Shown in pieces: positions 7,124 through 16,212 of a stretch of 64,000 nt of DNA. The notes under the pieces were generated by a model that ran no database searches, was not told the DNA's origin, and was given only the letters and a program-made list of their open reading frames with translations. The translations under genes and the position numbers were made by a program. Each line of letters opens with the position of its first letter. The first letter of the stretch is position 1. The stretch lies in assembly GCA_913064945.1 (NCBI GenBank), contig CAJYAN010000013.1, positions 1-64,000 of the forward strand, read 5' to 3'. The stretch is from an uncultured Gammaproteobacteria bacterium. GTDB taxonomy: Bacteria; Pseudomonadota; Gammaproteobacteria; UBA6429; Thiohalophilaceae.

Positions 7124-8665
7124 ATGCTTTTTAACTCCTATATTTTCATGTTCGCTTTCTTGCCGATTGTCGTCTGCGGCTTTTATGTGTTGGGTAATTA
7201 TTTTAACTACCGCATTGCCATCCTGTGGCTGGTGTTGGCATCCTGGGTATTCTACGGCTGGTGGAATCCACGATATCTCTTGCTTTTACTCTTATCGATA
7301 CTTGTCAATTACAGCATTGGCGGTGTATTTATTAAGAAAGGAAAAATAGCAAATAAAGCCGATCAAAAAGCACTGCTGCTTATCGGCGTGATTTTTAATC
7401 TTGCCTTGCTGGGCTATTTTAAATATGCCAATTTTTTTGTCGACACGGTGAATGTTTTGGCGGGGGCAAATTTCCACCTGGCGACCATTATTCTGCCTCT
7501 GGCAATTTCCTTTTTTACCTTTCAGCAAATCGCTTATCTGGTCGATGCCAAAAAGGGCAAGGTGGTTGAGTCTAATTTTATTAACTACTGCCTGTTTGTC
7601 TCGTTCTTTCCACAGTTAATTTCCGGTCCCATTGTTCACCATCGTGAAATGATGCCGCAGTTCAATCGCAATTCACAATTTCAGGCGGTCATGGAGAATA
7701 TTGCGATTGGTTTTGTGCTCTTTTCCATTGGTCTTTTTAAAAAGGTCGTTATTGCCGACGGTATGGCGAAGATTTCCAACCCGATGTTTGCTCAGGCGCA
7801 TTCCATCGGCATAGTAGACCCTGTCTATGCCTGGTCGGCCATTCTGGCCTATGCCTTTCAGATTTATTTCGACTTTTCCGGCTATACCGATATGGCGCTG
7901 GGGCTCGGCAGGATGTTTGGTATTAAGTTGCCATATAATTTCAATTCCCCTTATAAGGCCGCGAATATATTTGAATTCTGGAACCGCTGGCATATGACCC
8001 TGTCGCGCTTTATGCGCCACCATGTCTATATCCCGCTGGTAAGAAATCGCAAACTCAAACTAGGCCACCAGCTGAGCCTGGTTATCAGCGTGCTGCTAGG
8101 GGGGCTATGGCATGGGGCCAACTGGACCTTTATCGCCTGGGGAGGTCTACATGCCTCCTATATGCTGGTCAATCACGGCTGGCACCGGTTGAGGCGTATG
8201 CTGGGACATAACCCGAGTGAACGGAGTGTTACCGGTATCGCTCTTGGTGTTATCGTGACCTTTGTCGCGGGTATGTTCACACGGGTCTTTTTTCGTGCCG
8301 ATTCAATCGATACCGCGGTGATTATTATCAAAGCGATGCTGGGATTGCAGGATACGGGAGGGGCGATGAATTTGATCGAACATTATTCTCTGTCGGGTTT
8401 TACCGTTATGGCATATGTGGCTTTACTCATTCTTGTCTGGTTTGCACCCAATTCCCAGCAATGGCTGGCTAAATATCAACCGGGCATTAATCCTGAGCTG
8501 ATCGTCAAGGATGCAAAATATCTAAAACATGGCAATAAGACGCACTTTTACGACAGGCTGCGTTTTAAGTTAACCCCTGCCTGGGGGGTGATGATCGGTA
8601 TTGTATTCGCACTGGCGTTGATGAATATCAATCACACGGTGCCCTTTATCTATTTCCAATTTTGA
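7124..8665 (+). CDS. MBOAT-family membrane O-acyltransferase (AlgI-like)
   Basis: 513 residues with about ten or more membrane helices. The N-terminus MLFNSYIFMFAFLPIV and the block FFPQLISGPIVHHREMMPQF (about 160-179) are hallmarks of AlgI/DltB-type O-acyltransferases. The family catalytic histidine lies in LLGGLWHGANWTFIAWGG (about 324-341), and EFWNRWHMTLS is also conserved. These enzymes pass an acyl group, usually acetyl, across the membrane for attachment to an exopolysaccharide or cell-wall sugar. It overlaps or abuts the SGNH-like gene, its likely periplasmic partner. No other polysaccharide genes are nearby, so the acceptor is unknown. Confidence 0.92.
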   Translation: MLFNSYIFMFAFLPIVVCGFYVLGNYFNYRIAILWLVLASWVFYGWWNPRYLLLLLLSILVNYSIGGVFIKKGKIANKADQKALLLIGVIFNLALLGYFKYANFFVDTVNVLAGANFHLATIILPLAISFFTFQQIAYLVDAKKGKVVESNFINYCLFVSFFPQLISGPIVHHREMMPQFNRNSQFQAVMENIAIGFVLFSIGLFKKVVIADGMAKISNPMFAQAHSIGIVDPVYAWSAILAYAFQIYFDFSGYTDMALGLGRMFGIKLPYNFNSPYKAANIFEFWNRWHMTLSRFMRHHVYIPLVRNRKLKLGHQLSLVISVLLGGLWHGANWTFIAWGGLHASYMLVNHGWHRLRRMLGHNPSERSVTGIALGVIVTFVAGMFTRVFFRADSIDTAVIIIKAMLGLQDTGGAMNLIEHYSLSGFTVMAYVALLILVWFAPNSQQWLAKYQPGINPELIVKDAKYLKHGNKTHFYDRLRFKLTPAWGVMIGIVFALALMNINHTVPFIYFQF

Positions 8666-8667
8666 TT

Positions 8668-9939
8668 ATGCAGAAAAATTACCAATTCGGGCTATATACG
8701 GTTTTGACCACGGTCATTATTTTTATCGTGATAGGCGGCTTTAATCTGGTGATAGACCCCTACGGCGTATACCGACTTGTCCGTATTCCGGGGGTGAATG
8801 TCTACAAGCCGGTAGTCTACACGAATAGTCGCTGGGCCAAGGCACAGGCCATTGAGATGATTCGGCCAAGGAGTCTTGTCCTTGGCGACTCCAGAACCGA
8901 GATAGGGATTGACCCGGATAGTGTCTACTGGCGACATAGGACCAGCCCTAGTTACAATCTGTCTATAGCGAGTGGCAATATGCAGGATACACTCGCCTAT
9001 TTCAAATACGCCAATTCCATTGTACCCATTAAGCATGTGATCCTGGGTCTTGACCTGCTCATGTTTAAAGCCGGCAACAACCCCATGCAGAGAGCTGGCT
9101 TCAGCTGGTTAGAGGGCTTGCAGCAAAGGCCAAGGGCTACGGATATACCTAAAAACAGGACATATGGCCTGTTCTCTCTGAATGCTTCTAAAGCCTCCAT
9201 ACAGACAATCCTGGCCCAGCACGGGAGAGATATCGCACCTTTTTATGCCAATGGCATGCGTGATACAACACCGCTTGTGGACCGCCAGGCGAGGGTGGGC
9301 GTGAAACGACAGTTTTTGGCTAGTGAAAAGAACTTCATATACAGGCATATGTACGCTAGAACGCCAACCGGTGAATTTCTTTATGCTGCTCATCCGATGC
9401 ACTCACCTGGGCTGGACGCATTTAGAGAATTATTGGATATATGTGTAAAATCGAATATCGATATTGTGGTCTTTATTTCACCAGTACATGCCAGGCAATT
9501 GGAAATTATCAGGAATGAGGGTAGTTGGGACATATTTGAAGAATGGGAAAGACAGATAGTGAATATTGTAGATTTGGCGAACAAACAATTGCCTAAAAAT
9601 GATGCAATTCCGCTTTGGGATTTTGCTGATTATAATGCAATCACCATGGAGCTTCCACCTGCTATAGGAAATAAGCAAGCCAGCATGAAGTGGTATTGGG
9701 AGTCATCACACTACAAATCGGCCGTGGGTGAAATAATTTTAGAAAAAATATTTGACGCGAAGTCAAAAAAACCAATACTCAATGGATTTGGGACGCCGCT
9801 TGATAAGCGTACTATTGAGGCTCATCTAAGTGAGATTCGCCGGCAGCAACAAAACTATGCAAACATGTTTCCTGGTGAAATCAGCGATGTGCAGAGCCTG
9901 TTTGCAAGGCCTGTTCGTAAGTTGCTACCGATAAATTGA
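8668..9939 (+). CDS. SGNH/AlgJ-like periplasmic acyltransferase partner
   Basis: 423 residues from ATG 8668; a TTG at 8662 that overlaps the MBOAT stop is an alternative start. One N-terminal membrane anchor (about 8-26) is followed by a periplasmic domain with the Ser-hydrolase block LVLGDSRTEIGIDP (about 69-82). The C-terminal half contains WDFADYN and a WYWESSHYKSAVGE segment, where a late histidine completes the SGNH-type site. Proteins of this type sit next to MBOAT enzymes and place the acyl group on the final acceptor. The gene pair is compact and likely co-transcribed. Confidence 0.75.
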   Translation: MQKNYQFGLYTVLTTVIIFIVIGGFNLVIDPYGVYRLVRIPGVNVYKPVVYTNSRWAKAQAIEMIRPRSLVLGDSRTEIGIDPDSVYWRHRTSPSYNLSIASGNMQDTLAYFKYANSIVPIKHVILGLDLLMFKAGNNPMQRAGFSWLEGLQQRPRATDIPKNRTYGLFSLNASKASIQTILAQHGRDIAPFYANGMRDTTPLVDRQARVGVKRQFLASEKNFIYRHMYARTPTGEFLYAAHPMHSPGLDAFRELLDICVKSNIDIVVFISPVHARQLEIIRNEGSWDIFEEWERQIVNIVDLANKQLPKNDAIPLWDFADYNAITMELPPAIGNKQASMKWYWESSHYKSAVGEIILEKIFDAKSKKPILNGFGTPLDKRTIEAHLSEIRRQQQNYANMFPGEISDVQSLFARPVRKLLPIN

Positions 9940-10029
9940 AGATACTAAAAATAATGTCAACTGCTGGATGACATTATTTTCTTAACGATGTTACGTATGT
10001 GTATATAGTAAATATAAAGTGGGGGAAGA

Positions 10030-10692
10030 ATGATTAAGATTAGTGAAATCAAATCCAATACTACTCAAATGTTTGTCATTTTTTGCCTGTCGATATTATG
10101 TGCACTGTCTTTGCAGGCTGAAACTATTGATGATTCTAGTCATGCTACAGCAGTAAAAAATAATGCTGATGAATCCCTAAAACAGCAGATGAACAAGCAG
10201 GATGATGACTCGTCTTATCGTAATGAGCTGAACGGTGCCTTCGGTCTATCTTTTGGGAAACCGTATGTTCCTGTGCACCAGGATCATTTTAAGTTACCAA
10301 ATGGATCGCATGTATACACGATTACACCACCCACTCCTAATAAGCTGTTTAGCCAGTATAAAATTACCGTGAGTCGAGATACACATGTGATCGTATCAAT
10401 TTTGGCAATAAGTCCTCCTTTATCAGAAAATGTCTGTGCCCAGGAGCGAGATACACTCTTTCGTGTCTTAAAAGAAAAGTATGCAAAGGTAAATGAGCGT
10501 GATAAGGGCAAGGCAAGCCATTTTTCAAATCACACCATTAAACAACAGCATCGTAGCGTGCAAGTTGAATGCGTGCCTTTTACGCCTGATAAGGATGTTC
10601 TTAATGTTCGTTACTTCAACGGACGGGAGAGTGACATGCTAAATATTCCTGCCGCACTGGAAATAAAATCAATTGATACGTCAGGTCTATAG
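10030..10692 (+). CDS. exported protein of unknown function
   Basis: 220 residues with an N-terminal signal peptide (hydrophobic segment about 13-29, cleavage likely after SLQAE). The mature part is hydrophilic, has a long polar linker (about 32-68), then a domain that starts AFGLSFGKPY and contains two cysteines (about 135 and 181). The RBS is GGGGGAAG just upstream of ATG 10030. I do not recognise the family. It follows the MBOAT/SGNH pair after a 90-bp gap, so a link to envelope polysaccharide is possible but unproven. Confidence 0.65.
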   Translation: MIKISEIKSNTTQMFVIFCLSILCALSLQAETIDDSSHATAVKNNADESLKQQMNKQDDDSSYRNELNGAFGLSFGKPYVPVHQDHFKLPNGSHVYTITPPTPNKLFSQYKITVSRDTHVIVSILAISPPLSENVCAQERDTLFRVLKEKYAKVNERDKGKASHFSNHTIKQQHRSVQVECVPFTPDKDVLNVRYFNGRESDMLNIPAALEIKSIDTSGL

Positions 10693-11158
10693 AGAAATGT
10701 TACCGATCATCAGATACAGGGACAATAAGCTTGGTTAAAATCTTCTAAAATATTGGCGGGGATGACAAATGTAATGACAGTGGAAATGCTCTTGGCCATC
10801 TGGTCATTGCTGCGGCGCAGGGAATTTTATAAAATTTATCGACGGACGTTTGTTTCGTTCACAATCAGTACGCGGGGTCAGAGAATGAGCAATCAACACA
10901 AAATTGTGAACAAAAAGATAATGAGTTACTTAAATATCATAGTATACACAATGAAAAAGCCCGTCATTGCAAAGGTCCGAAGTGCCTAAAGGATAGCTTC
11001 CGGTAATTGACGCCATCTCGTGACGCACGGTATATGTTCTAGATTACCACATCAAGACTGAAATATTGTCATCTTTCAGTGTTGACCCGCAATGTCCGGT
11101 TAGTAAAACTTTAAGTGGAACAGTTATGATCAGAAGAAAATTGTTTATAATATTGCCG
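10693..11158. other. intergenic region with no supported gene
   Basis: 466 bp without a convincing gene. A 78-codon frame (10753-10989) is judged spurious. At about 10872-10881 the sequence GCGGGGTCAGAG resembles the ends of REP-associated transposons, suggesting another decayed insertion. Confidence 0.4.
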
Positions 11159-11227
11159 GTAGGTTGGGCGAAGTATGAACGCCAACGAATCGATTTGCTG
11201 AAGCGCGCGGTGCTTACCCGTACCTAC
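11159..11227 (+). repeat. dispersed 70-bp palindromic repeat, copy A
   Basis: It starts GTAGGTTGGGCGAAGTATGA and ends CCCGTACCTAC, so the ends are imperfect inverted copies. It aligns base for base over most of its length with 12661-12730. Repeats with GTAGGTTGGG / CCCAACCTAC ends are typical intergenic repeats of many proteobacteria. Confidence 0.7.
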
Positions 11228-11395
11228 TAGCGGTCATTTTTATTCTTGATTTCGGGGGTATAGTCTGTGTTGATAAATACAATTATTAACATTTAAGTTA
11301 TGGACAATATTCAGCCGTATGCGGACTATTTCCAAAAAATACCGCATGCGGTTTAAATCATCGTTATGCAGCATAGAGAATCGATTCCAAAGAGT

Positions 11396-11494
11396 ATGGT
11401 GGTAGAAATTGAAACTGAAAGTCTAAATCTGCGACAGTGGAGAGAGTCTGATTTTATGACGCTTGCACAGATTAATGGCGGCATTTACGTATAA
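11396..11494 (+). pseudogene. GNAT acetyltransferase N-terminal remnant
   Basis: ATG 11396 opens a 32-codon frame, MVVEIETESLNLRQWRESDF and MTLAQINGG, then a stop at 11492. IETExLxLRxWxxSD is the standard opening of RimJ/RimL-type GNAT N-acetyltransferases, in which about 130 more residues should follow. None are present before the LysE gene, so this is a truncated relic, probably from rearrangement near the dispersed repeat. Confidence 0.6.
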
Positions 11495-11536
11495 CTATGA
11501 ACTTGTATCTCATTTTTTAATCATTAGGTAATAACA

Positions 11537-12157
11537 ATGAGTATCGCTGAGGTTGTTACACTATTCGGAATCATGATTGCGCTTGCGGCTTTACCAAGTA
11601 CAAGTGTTGCTTTGGTTGTTACACGTTCAGCTACATTAGGTGTGGCTAATGGTGTAGCGGTAACCGTCGGCATTATATTGGGTGATTTGGTCTTTATCCT
11701 GCTTGCCATTTTTGGTTTGTCGGTTGCGGCTGAAGCAATGGGCAGTTTATTTATAATTATAAAGTATCTCGGAGCCGCCTATCTTCTTTGGTTGGGTTGC
11801 ACGTTATTTATGTTCAAAAGCCCTGCCACAATAACAGTCGATAAAACAGTCAAAAAGCAAGATTTATTTACCAGCTTCATTGCTGGCTTTGTTTTGACGC
11901 TAGGCGATATAAAAGCTATTATTTTTTACGCAAGTTTATTGCCGGTGTTTGTTAATCTTTCTGCGTTTCAAGCATCAGACGTTCTAATTATAATATCTGT
12001 CATGATGGTTAGTCTTGGTGGCGTTAAACTTCTATATGCGTTTTCAGCGGCTAAAATTGTTAACTTCGCATCAGGTAAGAGGCTTGATAACGTAACTAGA
12101 AAAATCGCGGGTATTTTTATGCTGGCTACCGGCGGCTATTTAATTCTCAAGATCTAG
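11537..12157 (+). CDS. LysE/RhtB-family exporter
   Basis: 206 residues and about six membrane helices. The N-terminal block, MIALAALPSTSVALVVTRSA followed by TLGVANGVAVTVGIILGD, matches the LysE/RhtB family (usually PGP in place of LPS; helices 1 and 2 with the GxxxGxxxxxG loop). The family exports amino acids or similar small metabolites. ATG 11537 is preceded by a weak ribosome binding site. It is followed by a GFA-family gene in the same direction after 82 bp, and the pair lies between two copies of a dispersed repeat. Substrate cannot be predicted. Confidence 0.85.
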   Translation: MSIAEVVTLFGIMIALAALPSTSVALVVTRSATLGVANGVAVTVGIILGDLVFILLAIFGLSVAAEAMGSLFIIIKYLGAAYLLWLGCTLFMFKSPATITVDKTVKKQDLFTSFIAGFVLTLGDIKAIIFYASLLPVFVNLSAFQASDVLIIISVMMVSLGGVKLLYAFSAAKIVNFASGKRLDNVTRKIAGIFMLATGGYLILKI

Positions 12158-12239
12158 GAAAAATATAGGTGCGTACTGCTGCGATTCGCATATTGCAGGT
12201 TGTGGAGGCCCTGGGTAAACAAGCAATTAGAAGGAGTTA

Positions 12240-12656
12240 ATGTTGATTTCAAAATATTCAGGTCAGTGTCTTTGTGGTGCAATTAGATACTCGGCAGATG
12301 TGGAACCTGTCTTTATGGGGAATTGTCACTGCAAAGATTGTCAAAGAACTTCAGGTAGTGCATTTGTTCCAGCCATTATTTTTTCGGAACATGACGTTAC
12401 CATTACGGGCACCGTAAAGTACTACTGTTCAAATGATGATAACGGAAATTCACACTCAAGAGGTTTTTGTCCGGAATGTGGTTCCCAACTATTCGGCAAA
12501 TTCAGCAATATGTCCGGTATGATCGGTATAAAAGCAGGCACTCTAAATGAAACATCGAACTATGTTCCGAAGCTAGATTTCTACGTGGCAAGCGCTACAA
12601 ACTGGGACTTCATGAACCTTGACATCCCTAAAAAACAAGGTGCAGCGCAAAGCTAA
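12240..12656 (+). CDS. GFA-family zinc protein (glutathione-dependent formaldehyde-activating-like)
   Basis: 138 residues with all the zinc ligands of the GFA/CENP-V fold: C10 and C12 in GQCLCG, C29, C31 and C34 in NCHCKDCQRTSG, and C77/C80 in FCPECGSQLFG. The prototype, Gfa of Paracoccus, was proposed to assist formaldehyde-glutathione adduct formation, but most family members have unknown roles. ATG 12240 follows a strong AAGGAG site with three bases between. Length is normal for the family. Physiological role here is open. Confidence 0.88.
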   Translation: MLISKYSGQCLCGAIRYSADVEPVFMGNCHCKDCQRTSGSAFVPAIIFSEHDVTITGTVKYYCSNDDNGNSHSRGFCPECGSQLFGKFSNMSGMIGIKAGTLNETSNYVPKLDFYVASATNWDFMNLDIPKKQGAAQS

Positions 12657-12660
12657 CCCG

Positions 12661-12730
12661 GTTAGTTGGGGTGAAGTATGAACCTCAGCAAATCGATATG
12701 TTGGGGTGCTCGGCGTTTATCCCAACCTAC
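12661..12730 (+). repeat. dispersed 70-bp palindromic repeat, copy B
   Basis: It starts GTTAGTTGGGGTGAAGTATGA and ends ATCCCAACCTAC, and matches copy A at 11159 in the same orientation. It begins five bases after the GFA stop codon. The two copies bracket the GNAT remnant, LysE and GFA genes. Confidence 0.7.
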
Positions 12731-13022
12731 AAGTTACGGCCAGTCGATAGGCGATGATCAATTTCGGCGACAACCTGAAGAGAAATACAGAATTAGTCGG
12801 GCCAGGTGAGCGGGGCGATCAAAGTCAGGCAGGGTATGCACTACGTACCAAAATGCTAATTCGAATTATCACTAAAATAGCCCTGGATTGGGCATACTCA
12901 TCAACGGTACGTTTTTAGCATCTCCAACAGAGATTCATCGAAGGTAAATGCAGTAGAAATCATCCCTGATTTCTGCAAATCATTTAGCTGTACTATCCGT
13001 TAGATTAAGTGTTGTACCGCGT
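12731..13022. other. intergenic region downstream of btuM paralogue 1
   Basis: About 290 bp of sequence between convergent genes. A 32-codon minus-strand frame ending at 12901 (with FDESLLEMLKTYR near its end) looks somewhat protein-like and may be a gene relic. No start codon with a ribosome binding site and no terminator were seen. Confidence 0.35.
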
Positions 13023-13607
13023 TTACCCTGCGGTTGTATTGCTGTGATGACTCACGCCTTGCATCAGTCCAAATAGTGCATGTACCACGGTGGCTATACC
13101 GACGTAGAAAGCGAGCGACTGTAAATACGCCGGGAAGTACACCATTTCCTGTGCGACAAAGTTGCTTAAGGTTGGCTCGGCGATGCGACCGGAGAAGAAA
13201 TAGAAGCTACCGCTGGAAAACAGCTCGCAGGCGACGGCGCCGACCAGTGTCGCGGCGACCAGCGGCAGCAGTGTGTTCCATTCAAAGCGATAACCTTTGG
13301 CATACCAGCGACCGGCAAACCACAGTGCGCTATAGGCGGGCAGCAGGAAGATATAGGCGGGTGTAATACAATAATTAACGCTGCTGCCACCCCAGGCATA
13401 GGCGGCGAAATCCAGCATCCAGGTTAGTGCCAGCAGGCCTACTAGTGTCCAGTTGTTTCGCAGATAGACACCGGCGAGGAAAAATATCGCCCAGGAGGCA
13501 CCCGGCAGGCTATGCAGGCTGATGAAATGATGGCCACGGGTGGCGATCATCAGCATTGCCAGGAGGCCGCCAATGATGATTTGGGTGCGTGTCGATAGTG
13601 TTGGCAT
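13023..13607 (-). CDS. btuM: BtuM-family cobalamin transporter, paralogue 1
   Basis: 194 residues with about six membrane helices. The opening RGHHF block (24-28), the ASWAIFFLAGVY segment and YCITPAYIFLLPAY fit the BtuM family of single-protein inner-membrane B12 transporters related to ECF S-components. The cysteine falls at residue 80 with this start, the position of the cobalt-binding, decyanating cysteine in the characterised Thiobacillus BtuM. ATG 13607 is preferred over ATG 13622 because GGAGAA lies seven bases before it and the N-terminus then aligns with the second paralogue. It sits 219 bp behind cobS with no riboswitch of its own visible. Confidence 0.8.
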   Translation of the reverse strand: MPTLSTRTQIIIGGLLAMLMIATRGHHFISLHSLPGASWAIFFLAGVYLRNNWTLVGLLALTWMLDFAAYAWGGSSVNYCITPAYIFLLPAYSALWFAGRWYAKGYRFEWNTLLPLVAATLVGAVACELFSSGSFYFFSGRIAEPTLSNFVAQEMVYFPAYLQSLAFYVGIATVVHALFGLMQGVSHHSNTTAG

Positions 13608-13825
13608 TATCTTCTTCTCCATGTATTTTTCTTTGATAACAATAAGTTATGCTAAATTCTGGCCTGGTAGACTCCATCGTGCGCTAGTCATAGCGTCGAC
13701 GCGGCATCGTTTATTGCTGACGCGCTACTCTTTCGAGATCGGCTGCCGATTTCTTTTGCTCGAGACGAAAACCTCGTAGCTTCTCCCGGCCAGGGACCTA
13801 TTATATACGCGTTTTGGATTATGGA

Positions 13826-14569
13826 TCAGCCTATTAGGGCGGATATTAATAGCGCAATCGTCTCGGTTATTTCAGTTAATGCCCCGGCGGTATCTCCAGT
13901 GGCACCGCCCAGGCGGCGCATCATTAGACCGCGCAGTACGACGAAGCCAAGACCGATGGCCACCATTAGCCAGAGTGCCTGCAAGCCCCAGAACAGGAAT
14001 ATTGCTACCAGCGTGGCCAGGACAACGTACTGAGTCTGGCCTCGGGGCATATGCAGTGACAGGAGATGCCCCAGGCCCTCCGCGCGAACGTATGGCGTCG
14101 TCAAAAACAGGACCAATAATATTGTGCGGCCAAGGACGGGTGCCAGCAGCAGTGCTATCCAGTGTTGGTTCGATGCCAACTGGGTCAGGGCTGTGAATTT
14201 TAGCAACAGCACCAGGATCAGGGTCACGACGGCGATGGGCCCACAGTAGGGATCTTTCATGATGTCCAGTGTCCGCTGACGATCACCCAGACCCCCGATC
14301 CAGGCATCGGCGCTATCGGCAAGACCATCCAGGTGTAAACCACCGGTGATCAGAACCCATACGCTCAACATTATGGCGGCAACAATATACGGAGAGCTGC
14401 CGTGTAATAGCCAGCCGATAACACATAACAGTAGGCCGATAATGAGCCCGACCAGCGGATAGTAGAGTAATGATCGACCACAGGTATGCGCCGTTGGTTG
14501 TTCGCTAAGACGGACAGGTAGTGTCGTCAGAAATTGCAGGGCAATCAGAAAGGCACGTGGCATTAACAT
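13826..14569 (-). CDS. cobS: adenosylcobinamide-GDP ribazoletransferase
   Basis: 247 residues, polytopic membrane protein. It joins adenosylcobinamide-GDP to alpha-ribazole (or its phosphate), the last assembly step of the coenzyme. Diagnostic sequence: FLTTLPVRL at the N-terminus, GGLHLDGLADSADAWIGG (about 85-102, acidic metal-binding residues), and DIMKDPYCGPIAVV. All are standard for CobS. It is the last gene of the riboswitch-controlled operon, 48 bp after cobT. Length is normal. Assignment is secure. Confidence 0.95.
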   Translation of the reverse strand: MLMPRAFLIALQFLTTLPVRLSEQPTAHTCGRSLLYYPLVGLIIGLLLCVIGWLLHGSSPYIVAAIMLSVWVLITGGLHLDGLADSADAWIGGLGDRQRTLDIMKDPYCGPIAVVTLILVLLLKFTALTQLASNQHWIALLLAPVLGRTILLVLFLTTPYVRAEGLGHLLSLHMPRGQTQYVVLATLVAIFLFWGLQALWLMVAIGLGFVVLRGLMMRRLGGATGDTAGALTEITETIALLISALIG

Positions 14570-14617
14570 GCGGTCATGCCCCTGTATCCTGAAATCGTGG
14601 CGGCAGCGGCGGCGACA

Positions 14618-15685
14618 TTAGTCCGCCTTTTCTGAGACACCGGCTTCAGCAAAGGTTGCCATCTCATTGTGAAGTGCACAGGCCATGCGTATCAGGGGTA
14701 CAGCAACGGCGGCACCGCTGCCCTCACCAAGCCGCATCCCGAGATCGAGCAAGGGTTGCGCCTTGAGCGCCTCCAGGACTGTACGATGTCCCGGCTCGGC
14801 CGAGGCATGTGAATACAGGAACCAGATATCGGCACCCACACAGTGTTGTGCCGCCACGAGTGCTGCCACTGAGCTGATAAAGCCATCCACCAGGACGGGC
14901 AGCCCCATATGGGCACAGGCAATATAGCTACCCGTCAGGGCGGCAATTTCAAACCCGCCAAGGCGACGTAATGTTTCGATAGGTGTATGGCAGGATTTGC
15001 GATGGAGATCGAGTGCGCGCTGGATGACCGCCACTTTGTGTGCAACACCTTTATTGTCAAGCCCGGTCCCGGGTCCCGCGAGCTGTGCTGGCGGGGCATT
15101 GAGCAGGGCACAGGCCAGGGCGGCAGCGGCGGTGGTATTTCCAATGCCCATTTCGCCACCGATAAATAATTGAGCACCATCAATGTGAGCACGCTCAACC
15201 GCGTGCCGACCAGCACTGAGTGCACAGGCCAATTGATGTTCGTTCATCGCCGGCGCGGTGGTGAAGTTTGCGGTTCCAGATCCAAGCGCGATATTTTTTA
15301 CGCCCTGAAGCGAGCCAGTATCGACGACAGTGCCGAGGTTGATAACTTCCAGTTTGGCATCAAGGCTGCGCGCGGCTACACAGATGGCGGCACCACCTCG
15401 GGCGAAGTTTTTGACCATCTCGGCAGTGACGGCCTGCGGAAAGGCCGATACACCCTCCGCCGCGATGCCGTGATCGCCAGCGAAAACGGTAATGTGCAGA
15501 CGATCAACGCCGGGCCTTTCCTGTCCCTGTAGCGCGGCCAGGTGGATCGCGATGTTTTCGAGCTGACCAAGCGCCCCTGGAGGTTTGGTCAGGACAGCCT
15601 GACGTTGACTTGCGGCATCACGTGCCTGTAAGTCTGGTTGGGCAGCCGGTATTTCCAGCCAGTCGATGGTAGCAACCTGATTCAT
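14618..15685 (-). CDS. cobT: nicotinate-nucleotide--dimethylbenzimidazole phosphoribosyltransferase
   Basis: 355 residues. CobT activates the lower-ligand base: nicotinate mononucleotide plus 5,6-dimethylbenzimidazole gives alpha-ribazole phosphate. Visible signatures are [11 protein letters not shown] (33-43), [31 protein letters not shown] and the catalytic glutamate in [12 protein letters not shown] near residue 320. The start overlaps the stop of cobU by four bases. Together with bluB in the same operon this indicates that the cell makes and attaches its own DMB. Confidence 0.96.
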   Translation of the reverse strand: MNQVATIDWLEIPAAQPDLQARDAASQRQAVLTKPPGALGQLENIAIHLAALQGQERPGVDRLHITVFAGDHGIAAEGVSAFPQAVTAEMVKNFARGGAAICVAARSLDAKLEVINLGTVVDTGSLQGVKNIALGSGTANFTTAPAMNEHQLACALSAGRHAVERAHIDGAQLFIGGEMGIGNTTAAAALACALLNAPPAQLAGPGTGLDNKGVAHKVAVIQRALDLHRKSCHTPIETLRRLGGFEIAALTGSYIACAHMGLPVLVDGFISSVAALVAAQHCVGADIWFLYSHASAEPGHRTVLEALKAQPLLDLGMRLGEGSGAAVAVPLIRMACALHNEMATFAEAGVSEKAD

Positions 15686-16212
15686 ACGGATTCTCCTTTT
15701 AAAACATGTGGCAGGCCTGCGATGGTGAGAACGACACGATCGCAGAGCTGCGCGAGTTGTTGGTGTAAGCGACCTGCCTCATCGCAGTAGCGGCGACTGA
15801 GTTCTCCCAGTGGGGTAATCCCCATATTGGTTTCGTTACTGACAAGAATAAGCTGGCCAGGGACATTGGGCAGGGCGTGCAGTAATGCGGCAAGTTCTTT
15901 TTCGAGTAATGCCAAGTCGTCAGTAACAAGAAGATTCGTCAGCCAGAGCGTCAGGCAATCGACCAGTATGCAGTGATTCGGAGCCGCATGTGTTTTAATC
16001 GCATTGGCGAGTTGAATGGGTTCTTCTACGATAAGCCATTGCGCTGGTCGGTGCTGGCGATGTTGCTCAATACGTTGGCGCATTTCATCATCGTCGGCTG
16101 TTGCTGTCGCAACGTAGATCACGGGCAGACTGGTGTCACGGGCAAGCCGTTCGGCGAGACGACTTTTGCCTGAGCGGACACCGCCAAGGATTAGTGTTTT
16201 CGTGGCTAACAT
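15682..16212 (-). CDS. cobU: adenosylcobinamide kinase / guanylyltransferase
   Basis: 176 residues. The bifunctional enzyme phosphorylates adenosylcobinamide and then makes the GDP derivative. The P-loop [12 protein letters not shown] is at residues 10-21, [12 protein letters not shown] near 33-44 and [12 protein letters not shown] near 104-115 are family blocks, and [12 protein letters not shown] near 142-153 is diagnostic of CobU/CobP. It overlaps cobT by four bases and cobQ by seven, so all are read from one transcript. Confidence 0.96.
   Translation of the reverse strand: MLATKTLILGGVRSGKSRLAERLARDTSLPVIYVATATADDDEMRQRIEQHRQHRPAQWLIVEEPIQLANAIKTHAAPNHCILVDCLTLWLTNLLVTDDLALLEKELAALLHALPNVPGQLILVSNETNMGITPLGELSRRYCDEAGRLHQQLAQLCDRVVLTIAGLPHVLKGESV

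Noticed and set aside
10753-10989. 78-codon plus-strand frame
   Set aside because: No ribosome binding site, composition like the surrounding intergenic DNA, no recognisable motif, and it runs across a transposon-end-like GGGGTCAG sequence.
11159-12730. Integron-like cassette with attC sites
   Set aside because: The repeats lack the attC core sites (RYYYAAC/GTTRRRY in the right places) and their GTAGGTTGGG ends fit ordinary dispersed intergenic repeats.
12901-12999. 32-codon minus-strand frame ending FDESLLEMLKTYR
   Set aside because: Looks protein-like but has no supported start and no recognisable family; noted only as a possible relic.
13608-13825. Second B12 riboswitch before btuM paralogue 1
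   Set aside because: The B12 box (AGYCMGGAGACCKGCC) and the GCCACTG element are not present in this interval on the minus strand.
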